Below are positions 7,089 to 13,692 of a stretch of 14,044 nucleotides of DNA, piece by piece. The first letter of the stretch is position 1; each line of letters begins with the position of its first letter. The stretch spans positions 1 to 14,044 of the forward strand of contig CAKKQI010000279.1 of the NCBI GenBank assembly GCA_919901895.1, read 5' to 3'. The position numbers and the translations under genes are program-made. The notes beneath the pieces were generated by a model. That model ran no database searches. It was given only the letters and a program-made list of their open reading frames with translations, and had not been told where the DNA came from. This stretch comes from Candidatus Brocadiaceae bacterium. GTDB lineage: Bacteria; Planctomycetota; MHYJ01; JACQXL01; CAKKQI01.

Positions 7089-8288
7089 TTAGATAATCCC
7101 CATTATCTTCCCGACTTTTTCAAATTTATCCAGGGCGAATTCTAATTCTTTCCGGGTATGCGTTGCGGTCACAATGGTTCTGACGCGTGCGGTGCCTCGC
7201 GCGACCGTCGGAAAAATGATTCCCACACCCAGCACCCCTTCTTCATAAAGTTTTCGGCTGAATTCCATTGCTTTGGCCTCGTCCCCGATGATAATCGGGG
7301 TAATCGGAGTCTGGCTTCGGCCGGTATTGAAACCAATTTTCGTTAATCCTTCTTTAAAAAACTGGCTGTTATCCCACATCTGTTTATGCCGTTCCGGTTC
7401 TTCATCCAGCACTTCCAGAGCGGCGATACAGGCGGCCGCCACACCCGGCGGATGAGCCGTGGAAAAAAGGAATGGCCGGGCTTGATGAATCAGGTACTCG
7501 GTTAAATTCTTACTGCCCGCAATATAGCCACCCAAACAACCCAGGGCTTTGGAAAGCGTCCCCATATCAATATCCCATTTGCCGTGAAGATTAAAGTGAT
7601 CAACCGTCCCGCGGCCGTTTTTGCCCAGCACCCCCTCACCGTGCGCATCATCCACCATCGTGATTGCCCCGTATTTTTTAGCCAGTTCGTAAATCTTATC
7701 TAAAGGAGCAATATCGCCGTCCATACTGAAAACGCCGTCGGTAATAATCATAATCCGCGGGGCAGATTTAACTTCTTCCAGCACGCGGGCCAGGTCGGTC
7801 ATATCGCAATGTTTATAAATAGCTCGTTTGGCCTTAGTCAAACGAACACCGTCAATAATACTGGCATGATTAAGTTCGTCGCTGATAACCACGTATTGCC
7901 CCTCTTCGTCTTTATTACGCTGGTTGGAAAGGACTGCCTGGATAACGCCGCGGTTAGCGGCAATGCCGGCCACAAAAACTAAGGCCGATTCAACTTTTTT
8001 GAAGGCGGCTAATTTTTTATCCAGTTCGACATGAATTTCCATCGTGCCGATAATCGGCCGAACCGCACCGGCGCCCACCCCCCATTTCTCAGTCGCCTCA
8101 ATCATCGCTTTTTTTAATTTCGGATGGGTAGCTAAACCGAGATAGTTATTGGAAGAAAGATTAACCACTTTCCGTCCGTCCACGATACAGGTGGGCAACT
8201 GTTCACCGGAAACCACTTTCACCTTATTGTAAATACCGCGTTTGCGATAATCATCCAGTTCGTCCTGCAAAAAATCTAAACCGGGCAT
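7089..8288 (-). CDS. kbl: Glycine C-acetyltransferase (2-amino-3-ketobutyrate CoA ligase)
   Basis: A PLP enzyme of the alpha-oxoamine synthase family, 399 residues (E. coli Kbl has 398). It would interconvert glycine plus acetyl-CoA and 2-amino-3-ketobutyrate plus CoA in the cytoplasm. The Schiff-base lysine is K247 in [19 protein letters not shown] and the cofactor-binding [11 protein letters not shown] are present, as is the N-terminal SNNYLGL. A good GGAGG site precedes the ATG. The family also includes BioF, serine palmitoyltransferase and HemA, which motifs alone do not separate cleanly; no biotin genes or threonine dehydrogenase gene are nearby to decide. It has its own upstream region and is separated from cooS by 476 bp, so co-transcription with the CODH/ACS genes is doubtful. 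Confidence 0.88.
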   Translation of the reverse strand: MPGLDFLQDELDDYRKRGIYNKVKVVSGEQLPTCIVDGRKVVNLSSNNYLGLATHPKLKKAMIEATEKWGVGAGAVRPIIGTMEIHVELDKKLAAFKKVESALVFVAGIAANRGVIQAVLSNQRNKDEEGQYVVISDELNHASIIDGVRLTKAKRAIYKHCDMTDLARVLEEVKSAPRIMIITDGVFSMDGDIAPLDKIYELAKKYGAITMVDDAHGEGVLGKNGRGTVDHFNLHGKWDIDMGTLSKALGCLGGYIAGSKNLTEYLIHQARPFLFSTAHPPGVAAACIAALEVLDEEPERHKQMWDNSQFFKEGLTKIGFNTGRSQTPITPIIIGDEAKAMEFSRKLYEEGVLGVGIIFPTVARGTARVRTIVTATHTRKELEFALDKFEKVGKIMGII

Positions 8289-8330
8289 ATTTATACCTCC
8301 ATAAAATTGGGGTCCAAGTTTTATTTATTA

Positions 8331-8357
8331 TTTATATTTTACTTTTACTTGTTTCAA
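8331..8357 (-). promoter_or_regulatory. Possible kbl promoter
   Basis: On the minus strand TTGAAA (8357-8352), 15 nt and TATAAA (8336-8331). The spacing is short, so this is tentative. It would be divergent to the plus-strand promoter at 8386-8414. Confidence 0.3.
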
Positions 8358-8385
8358 TTTCAAGAAATTTCGGCAAAAAATTAGA

Positions 8386-8414
8386 TTGAAAGAATACTTA
8401 ATAATTGATATAAT
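8386..8414 (+). promoter_or_regulatory. Strong sigma70-type promoter of the small ORF-nucleotidyltransferase-cyclase operon
   Basis: TTGAAA (8386-8391), a 17-nt spacer and a perfect TATAAT (8409-8414). The start of transcription would fall near 8421, only about 7 nt before ATG 8428, so the mRNA is nearly leaderless. The in-frame TTG at 8386 is the -35 box and not a start codon. Confidence 0.7.
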
Positions 8415-8427
8415 ATTAAGATTAAAT

Positions 8428-8625
8428 ATGATAAAAGACACCAACTTATTAAATGAATTTGAGCAGGCCTATCTCAAATCTGAAAAATTAACCTATGAGC
8501 AGGCCTTAAAATTGTTTGAATCGCTCTGGCAGGAAGCCAAAGCGCTCGGCGTTATTCCTTTAAAAGAACCGTTAGAAGGCATTGAAACGGATATTCGCCT
8601 GGCGCGGATATTAAATAATAGATAA
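8428..8625 (+). CDS. Small partner protein of nucleotidyltransferase pair 3
   Basis: A 65-residue acidic, helical protein from ATG 8428. It contains KLTYEQALKLFESLWQEA and then ALGVIPLKEPLEGIETDIRLAR. The second part matches, from memory, a common family of short proteins encoded just before AbiEii-like nucleotidyltransferases. Its LTYEQ segment matches that of the small ORF at 3633-3833. The stop TAA (8623-8625) overlaps the next ATG (8625) by one base, so the two are translationally coupled. No Shine-Dalgarno is seen, in keeping with the nearly leaderless promoter. A role as antitoxin or regulator of the following enzyme is likely but unproven. Confidence 0.75.
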   Translation: MIKDTNLLNEFEQAYLKSEKLTYEQALKLFESLWQEAKALGVIPLKEPLEGIETDIRLARILNNR

Positions 8626-9185
8626 TGTTTGAAGAACTTCTCATTAAAATCGCCCAATCTTTAACGGCCCATCATATTCCCTATATGATCATCGGTGGCC
8701 AGGCAGTCCTGCGATACGGCACACCGCGTTTAACTAAAGACATCGATATTACGCTGGGGGTTAATACTGACCGGCTTGGTCAAATCATTCATATTATTAA
8801 TCATCTCCAGCTTAAACAATTGCGCTCCGATACCGAAGAATTTGTAAAAAAAACTATGGTTTTACCGGTACAGGATGAAACCAGCGGCATTAGAATTGAT
8901 TTTATTTTTTCCTTTACGCCTTATGAACAACAGGCAATTCAAAAAGCCGAGAGTGTTCGGTTGAAAAACATCGAAATAAAATTCGCGACGGTGGAGGACT
9001 TGATTATCCACAAAATTTTCTCCGGCCGGCCGAGGGATATTGAAGATATTAAATCGGTAATACTTAAACATCCTGATTTCGATCAAACGTATGTCCAAAA
9101 ATGGCTGACTGAATTTGACCGGACTTCAGAGACGCCTTCTTTTTTAAAAACTTTTCAAGAAATTGTAAAAATGTTGATTCCGTAA
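8625..9185 (+). CDS. Nucleotidyltransferase-fold protein, AbiEii/DUF6036-like (pair 3)
   Basis: A 186-residue protein with GG at 24-25, R35-x-T37, D39-x-D41 and a third Asp in IRIDFIF (D92), then a VEDLIIHKIFSGRPRDIEDI block: the complete motif set of this nucleotidyltransferase group. It probably transfers a nucleotide to an unknown protein or RNA target as the enzymatic half of a toxin-antitoxin-like pair. It overlaps its partner by one base and ends 8 nt before the cyclase gene, so it is probably the second gene of a five-gene operon. It is as distant from the two copies in the CODH/ACS operon as they are from each other, by eye. Confidence 0.82.
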   Translation: MFEELLIKIAQSLTAHHIPYMIIGGQAVLRYGTPRLTKDIDITLGVNTDRLGQIIHIINHLQLKQLRSDTEEFVKKTMVLPVQDETSGIRIDFIFSFTPYEQQAIQKAESVRLKNIEIKFATVEDLIIHKIFSGRPRDIEDIKSVILKHPDFDQTYVQKWLTEFDRTSETPSFLKTFQEIVKMLIP

Positions 9186-9193
9186 AAATATCA

Positions 9194-11263
9194 ATGTTTG
9201 CTTTAAAATCCCATAAAATTATTACTGGTTTACTGTTGGGTTTGTTGGTGGGACTGTTAGTTAAAATTTGCTTTGCGCTCCTGCCGTTTCTCCAGAACGT
9301 TGAACTGCTCACGCTTGATTATCGGTTCAGACTTTTGGCCAAGCCATCCGAAGCCAACCGGGATATTATCCTTATTATGATTGACCAGGCCAGCCTGGAT
9401 TATCTGGAATACCAGATGGACCAGCGGGAACCGCAATTCTGGCCATGGGAAAGATTTGTTTATGCCAATCTGCTGGATTATCTCAGACCGGGCCGGCCGA
9501 AAGCCATCATCTTTGACCTTAATTTTAAACGAACTGATGAGGAAGGAGACGACCGGTTCGCCGATGCCATAAAAAAATCAGGCAACGTTTATTGCCCGAC
9601 GGTTTTTACACAGGAAAAAGAAGAACGGTACACCAGGATAATTAATGATGCGGACAAGAAAATTTTTCTTGATAAATTTTCCGTTGAGCCGGACGGTCTT
9701 TCTCATTTTGATGTCCCCGGTTATAACATGGTCATGTTGCCGAATTCAACCTTGTTGGAAACTCCCAAACGATTAGGCGCCGCCAATATCAATAAAGATA
9801 AAGACGGGGTTTTGAGAAAAACATCTCTTTTTTATAAATATGAAAGTAAAATTTCCCCTTCTTTATCCATGGCGGTTGCCTTGGATATTATCCTTGACGG
9901 AAAAATTAATTTATCACCGAATGGCCACTTACCGTTGCCGGAAGAAAAAAAAATACCACTTTCTCAGGACGGGAATATGCATATCTGGTGGTACGGGACG
10001 GCCCGGACTTATCGTTATATCCCGTTCAGCGAATTGGCTGATGATTGGTATTACGCTAAAACAGGCCGGCCTGATAAAATCCATTATCAACCGGATTATT
10101 TTAAAGATAAGATAATTTTTGTCGGCACTAATGCTCCCACCTTGGGAGATTTGCACACCACGCCAATGGGAAGCGCTTATCCTGGCGTAGAAGTCCACGC
10201 GACCATATTAAACAATCTTATGACCGGGCAATGCCTGACTCCGTCTCCGGATTCGGTTAATTGGTTAATTACGTTAAGTCTCTGTCTTTTGACCGGCTTC
10301 CTGTTATTCAGCAGCCGTTCCTTCTGGAGCGGCGGTGTTTTAATCTGTTTGTTGATTGTTCTGGTTTTAATCAGCAGCGGTTACACTTTTTTCGAATTTC
10401 ATTATTGGATGGATCTGACCGCTCCGCTGAGCGGAATATTTTTAACTTTTACTTCCAGTGCGCTGGTTTATTATTTTACCGAAGGGAAGGAAAAACGACG
10501 GATTAAGATGATTTTTTCTAAATATCTCGCGCCCGAAGTCGTGGAAGAAGTTTTAAAAGATTACAAAAATCTCAAAGCCGATGCGGGCGAACGAAAAGAA
10601 TTAACAGTTCTTTTTTCCGATATCCGCGGTTTTACCACCATCTCCGAATCGCTCAGTCCCGAACAGGTAGTTCATTTGTTAAACGAATATCTCCAGCGGA
10701 TGGTTCGGATTATTTTCCATTACGGCGGAACGCTTGACAAGTATATGGGAGATGGTATAATGGCTTTTTTCGGAGCGCCAAAAGAACAGGCCAACAATGC
10801 CTGGCTGGCCGTCCGGACCGCCCAGGAAATGATTAAAGAAGCCCGGCAACTTCAGGAAAAATGGGCCAGGGAAGGAAAACCTCATTTGAATATCGGCATC
10901 GGGATTAATACCGGCGAAGTCGTGGTCGGTAATATCGGCTCAGAACAAAGATTAGATTACACGGTCATCGGAGATAACGTTAACCTGGCCTCACGACTGG
11001 AATCGCTAAATAAAGAATACGGCTCAAATATTATTATCAGCCAGGCGACGGCTCAAAAGTTAGCGGAACGACAGTGGTCCGATGGACTCCGAACCCCGAT
11101 GGACATCGGGGCTTCGGAGAGTCCCGCCCCAAGCGGGAACGAACAATCTTTCGGCTTCGCTCAAGACGGTGAGATTGCCGAACCGTTTGAATTGAAAGAA
11201 TTGGGTACGGTAAAAATCAAGGGAAAAGAAAAACTAATCGTCATTTATGAAGTGAAAGTATAA
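9194..11263 (+). CDS. CHASE2-domain membrane adenylate cyclase (class III)
   Basis: A 689-residue receptor-like cyclase that would make cAMP from ATP in response to an extracytoplasmic signal. Layout: membrane segment (about 9-31), extracytoplasmic CHASE2 sensor (about 35-350), three membrane segments (about 357-374, 380-400, 408-428), a short linker and a cytoplasmic catalytic domain (about 455-689). Catalytic residues are complete: metal-binding D476 (FSDIRGFT) and D520 (MGDGIMAFFG), adenine-specifying K516 and D588 (LDYTVIGD), and transition-state N597 and R601. K and D at the specificity positions favour adenylate over guanylate cyclase. Residues 627-664 are an in-frame palindromic insertion that splits the usual AERFELKELG segment. 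The gene follows the nucleotidyltransferase by 8 nt and precedes the SH3 gene by one base. No cAMP receptor is in the window. Confidence 0.92.
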   Translation: MFALKSHKIITGLLLGLLVGLLVKICFALLPFLQNVELLTLDYRFRLLAKPSEANRDIILIMIDQASLDYLEYQMDQREPQFWPWERFVYANLLDYLRPGRPKAIIFDLNFKRTDEEGDDRFADAIKKSGNVYCPTVFTQEKEERYTRIINDADKKIFLDKFSVEPDGLSHFDVPGYNMVMLPNSTLLETPKRLGAANINKDKDGVLRKTSLFYKYESKISPSLSMAVALDIILDGKINLSPNGHLPLPEEKKIPLSQDGNMHIWWYGTARTYRYIPFSELADDWYYAKTGRPDKIHYQPDYFKDKIIFVGTNAPTLGDLHTTPMGSAYPGVEVHATILNNLMTGQCLTPSPDSVNWLITLSLCLLTGFLLFSSRSFWSGGVLICLLIVLVLISSGYTFFEFHYWMDLTAPLSGIFLTFTSSALVYYFTEGKEKRRIKMIFSKYLAPEVVEEVLKDYKNLKADAGERKELTVLFSDIRGFTTISESLSPEQVVHLLNEYLQRMVRIIFHYGGTLDKYMGDGIMAFFGAPKEQANNAWLAVRTAQEMIKEARQLQEKWAREGKPHLNIGIGINTGEVVVGNIGSEQRLDYTVIGDNVNLASRLESLNKEYGSNIIISQATAQKLAERQWSDGLRTPMDIGASESPAPSGNEQSFGFAQDGEIAEPFELKELGTVKIKGKEKLIVIYEVKV
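11072..11185 (+). repeat. In-frame palindromic insertion inside the cyclase gene
   Basis: A 114-bp insert (38 codons, residues 627-664) relative to the normal cyclase C-terminus. It has two hairpins in tandem: CCCCGATG (11094-11101)/CATCGGGG (11104-11111), nested in a wider GACTCCGAA-type stem, and TCCCGC (11122-11127)/GCGGGA (11133-11138). A tail follows that encodes SFGFAQD, a peptide I recall from other repeat-derived insertions. The frame is kept and there is no stop codon. Confidence 0.75.
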
Positions 11264-11264
11264 A

Positions 11265-11762
11265 ATGAAAAAAATATTCGTTCCGTTTTATCTATTAATT
11301 GGTTTGTCGCTCCTGGCTCATTTTATTTTTGCCGATACGGAAATTGTTTATGTCGCTAAAAAGGAAGTGAAAATCAAAGCCGGGCCTGACGAAACGATTT
11401 ATGAAACCGTGGAAACGGTAAAATATCGCGATTCTTTAGAAATATTAGAGAAAAAAGATGACTGGTATAAAATCAAAGCGGTAAAGTCTGGCAAAACTGG
11501 CTGGATTTATAAAAAGAAAGTCAGTTCTGCTAAACCTGAACGCGACAAATCAACCGGCGAAGTCCTGGGTAAATTATTACGAGGCGGCAGTGGTTCGGAA
11601 ACGACCGAAACCGCGGCCGCAGCCGGGATCCGTGATTTTGATAAAAAAAACTACGGGGAACTTAAAGGTGATTTTAAGGCGGTGGAACGGATGGAAGCCC
11701 TGCGCCAGCAGATTAGCGATAAAGATATTGTAGAATTTATGCGTGAAGGTAAATTAAAATAA
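11265..11762 (+). CDS. Secreted bacterial SH3-domain protein
   Basis: A 165-residue protein with a signal peptide (hydrophobic 4-22, likely cut after A23) and one SH3b domain (about 25-88) ending in the typical W-x3-KA...GWIYKKKV. It is followed by a low-complexity Gly/Ser/Thr/Ala linker (about 105-123) and a charged helical tail. SH3b domains usually bind cell-wall peptides or proteins, so it probably acts in the periplasm. Its ATG lies one base after the cyclase stop, which implies translational coupling, and the M48 protease gene follows 14 nt later. It has no visible catalytic domain. A role as sensor or adaptor for the cyclase is possible; nothing in the sequence proves it. Confidence 0.82.
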   Translation: MKKIFVPFYLLIGLSLLAHFIFADTEIVYVAKKEVKIKAGPDETIYETVETVKYRDSLEILEKKDDWYKIKAVKSGKTGWIYKKKVSSAKPERDKSTGEVLGKLLRGGSGSETTETAAAAGIRDFDKKNYGELKGDFKAVERMEALRQQISDKDIVEFMREGKLK

Positions 11763-11776
11763 TAACCACAGATTAT

Positions 11777-12664
11777 ATGAACTATAAACGATCTTTTAAT
11801 ATTTGTTGTTTAATAACGCTGATTGCTTTTCTAACCGGTTGCCAGGCCATGGAACAGATTTTAAAATCCACCGGCCATGAAAAAGAAGCCCGGATGGTTA
11901 AAACGACGGCCACGGCCGGCGCCGCGCTGATGCCTTTCAGTATTGATGAAGAAGTGGAAATCGGACGAACTATGGCGGCCCGTTTAATTGAAGCATCAGG
12001 CGGCCTTGGCCCGGACGAAAAACTCAATCGTTATGTAAATTTAGTCGGGCGCTATATTGCTTTACACGTCAGCCGGGAAGACCTGGATTCTAGTCTTTAT
12101 CAATTTGCGGTGGTTAACACGGATGAAATTAACGCCTTTGCGATGCCGGGCGGTTATATCCTGATAACCAGAGGCGCCTTGAAAAACATTCAAAACGAAT
12201 CAGAACTGGCCGGCGTGCTGGCTCATGAAATCGCCCATGTGGATAAAGGACATATGCTTTCAGCTATTAAAACGGCTTATGGAATGCAATTTTTAGGCCA
12301 GATGGCTGAAATATATAATGAAAAAAATAATAATAAACTTAACCAGATGCTTTCAAACTCTTCCGAATTCGGATTAACCACGCTCTATCAAAAGGGATTA
12401 TCGCGTGAGTCAGAAGAAGAAGCCGACCAGGAAGCCGTAAAATTACTGGCAGCGTGCGGTTATCAACCGGACGGTTTAAAAAATTTCCTTAACCGGATTA
12501 AAGACCAGGGTAATCAGAATGCCTCTTTTCTTAAAACTCTCGCGGCTACCCATCCAAACCCATTGGAACGGATTAAAACCATCGACGACTATCTCGCCCG
12601 TAAAAACCTGGATAAAACAACCGGTCAGTCGCTCACTGAACGGTATCAGACATTTTACCACTAA
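11777..12664 (+). CDS. M48-family zinc metalloprotease, lipoprotein (BepA/LoiP-like)
   Basis: A 295-residue protease anchored to the envelope. The signal peptide ends in the lipobox L19-T20-G21-C22, so the mature protein starts with a lipidated Cys and probably faces the periplasm. The zinc site is H150-E151-I-A-H154, and the third ligand is E213 in the ExEAD motif (213-217). There is no multi-spanning membrane part, so it is not HtpX; the simple layout fits the LoiP/BepA/Oma1-type envelope quality-control proteases, without the TPR region of BepA. The NAFAMPGG substrate-edge motif precedes the zinc site, as usual. It is the last gene of the operon; a palindromic repeat follows at about 50 nt. 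Confidence 0.92.
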   Translation: MNYKRSFNICCLITLIAFLTGCQAMEQILKSTGHEKEARMVKTTATAGAALMPFSIDEEVEIGRTMAARLIEASGGLGPDEKLNRYVNLVGRYIALHVSREDLDSSLYQFAVVNTDEINAFAMPGGYILITRGALKNIQNESELAGVLAHEIAHVDKGHMLSAIKTAYGMQFLGQMAEIYNEKNNNKLNQMLSNSSEFGLTTLYQKGLSRESEEEADQEAVKLLAACGYQPDGLKNFLNRIKDQGNQNASFLKTLAATHPNPLERIKTIDDYLARKNLDKTTGQSLTERYQTFYH

Positions 12665-12714
12665 CAGATTAAGAGCCGATCCTAATAACCACTCTTTTAC
12701 GCCAGGACGTAGCA

Positions 12715-12731
12715 CCCCGATAGCAATCGGG
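12715..12731. repeat. Short palindrome after the M48 gene
   Basis: CCCGAT (12716-12721) and ATCGGG (12726-12731) form a hairpin with an AGCA loop. The same core occurs at 623-639 and inside the cyclase gene at 11094-11111. It sits where the plus-strand operon meets the minus-strand PIN gene and might weakly terminate the plus-strand transcript (ATTTGTT follows), but the T-run is poor. Confidence 0.55.
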
Positions 12732-12764
12732 ATTTGTTCCAGGTATTCTATAAAGCGAAGATAA

Positions 12765-13181
12765 TTATATTTTTAGGATTTGCAAAAATTCTTTAGGTGT
12801 CAAAATAGTTATACTTGCTTTTTGGAAATCTTTTGTATTACGCGTAATGATACAATCAATTTTATTATTTACGGCAATGAAATACTGAACGCCGTCTTCA
12901 AAATCGCCAAATCCAGCGTTTATTGATTCGCCTATTTCTTTATCGGTAAAGGAAAGTACGGTGACCAGCGAACGAATTTTACTTATCGCGTGAATGGCTT
13001 TTTGATGGTTGGCGATTTTGTTAATAATGTAGTATATGTTTGCAATGACTAAACTTGATGTGTACCCGCCAATTTCATTTTTCTCGCAAAGATTTATTAG
13101 TTTGTTAGAAAAATCATTATGCGGTTTTCTGCCCAGAATTGTATCTAAGAAGATATCCGTATCAATAAAGATTTTTTTCAT
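12765..13181 (-). CDS. vapC: PIN-domain toxin (VapC-like ribonuclease)
   Basis: A 138-residue single-domain PIN protein, probably a Mg-dependent RNase that cleaves tRNA or other RNA when free of its antitoxin. Acidic residues expected at the active site: D7 (IDTDIFLD), D93 and D96 (GDFEDGVQY), and D119 (NTKDF). The position where many VapC proteins have a Glu (around 45-48) reads TSSLVIANIYYI with N48 in place, a variant I recall from PIN proteins paired with this type of antitoxin. Its start overlaps the antitoxin stop by four bases (ATGA), the classic coupled layout. It ends convergently to the M48 gene. Confidence 0.88.
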   Translation of the reverse strand: MKKIFIDTDIFLDTILGRKPHNDFSNKLINLCEKNEIGGYTSSLVIANIYYIINKIANHQKAIHAISKIRSLVTVLSFTDKEIGESINAGFGDFEDGVQYFIAVNNKIDCIITRNTKDFQKASITILTPKEFLQILKI

Positions 13182-13423
13182 AGATATTTTTTAATCAAAG
13201 CGCTGGCCAAAATATCCTTATCTTTAATACTGGTCGCCTTGGTCATGCCTGCTAAATCCTGCGTGATAGGAGAAAGCGGCATGTTCTTTCCATCTGTTTT
13301 TGATGCCAAAGCGGCAAAAAAATACTCCGCTAATTTCGAAAGGCTTAAATTTCTTTGACGCGCATATTTTTTTGCTTTTTTAACAATAACCTCATCCATC
13401 GATAACGTTAGTTTACTGGTCAT
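13178..13423 (-). CDS. Ribbon-helix-helix antitoxin (DUF6364-like) of the PIN toxin
   Basis: An 81-residue protein with a typical RHH N-terminus: DNA-binding strand KLTLSMDE (4-11), first helix (about 11-22), turn NLSLS (25-29) and second helix (about 29-40). The C-terminal half has no visible fold and would wrap the toxin. It is the first gene of the pair, with a good AGGAGG site 9 nt before the ATG, a sigma70-type promoter and two copies of ATACGTAT upstream, which it probably binds to repress its own operon. The label VapB applies in the broad sense only, because the sequence looks more like the DUF6364 group than like AbrB- or classic VapB-type antitoxins. Confidence 0.85.
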   Translation of the reverse strand: MTSKLTLSMDEVIVKKAKKYARQRNLSLSKLAEYFFAALASKTDGKNMPLSPITQDLAGMTKATSIKDKDILASALIKKYL

Positions 13424-13438
13424 AATTTTACGCCTCCT

Positions 13439-13470
13439 ATACGTATAAATAATAACACATTGATACGTAT
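13439..13470. promoter_or_regulatory. Paired palindromic operator of the toxin-antitoxin operon
   Basis: The self-complementary octamer ATACGTAT occurs at 13439-13446 (extended to TATACGTATA at 13438-13447) and again at 13463-13470, 24 bp apart. One copy lies in the promoter spacer, the other at the predicted transcription start. This is the expected layout for autorepression by an RHH antitoxin. Confidence 0.65.
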
Positions 13471-13478
13471 AATGTCAA
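13449..13478 (-). promoter_or_regulatory. Sigma70-type promoter of the toxin-antitoxin operon
   Basis: On the minus strand a consensus TTGACA (13478-13473), an 18-nt spacer and TATTAT (13454-13449). The start would be near 13442, within the distal operator copy. Confidence 0.7.
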
Positions 13479-13544
13479 GGTTTATTTTCGGTGTATTTCA
13501 AGAATTTGTTTTGCTGGCAGGGAATTATTGTTTTTATTCTTGCC

Positions 13545-13648
13545 TGTCCCGTTCTACGGGGACAATCACCTTAATCGGTGACCCTATTTCTTTAACCGTC
13601 ACGGTTCATCCCTCACGAGATCCCGTCAGAGGGACACCGTCCCGTCAG
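13545..13648. repeat. Cluster of small palindromes between the toxin-antitoxin pair and the MORN gene
   Basis: Four small hairpins: TGTCCC (13545-13550)/GGGACA (13559-13564); TCACC (13566-13570)/GGTGA (13577-13581); AACCGT (13594-13599)/ACGGTT (13601-13606); GGGAC (13631-13635)/GTCCC (13639-13643). The direct repeat TCCCGTCAG is at 13621-13629 and 13640-13648. No convincing gene is here, although a plus-strand frame of 70 codons stays open across it. Confidence 0.55.
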
Positions 13649-13692
13649 GAAGAGAGAGAGGGAGAAAGATAGTGGCGACGACTGCCTCATTT

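Noticed and set aside
9929..10198. Minus-strand frame opposite the cyclase gene
   Set aside because: Antisense to a well-supported coding region with clear CHASE2 and cyclase domains; no supporting motif.
13460..13672. Plus-strand open frame of 70 codons after the antitoxin promoter
   Set aside because: It starts within the toxin-antitoxin promoter region and runs through the palindrome cluster; no Shine-Dalgarno and no protein-like pattern in its second half.
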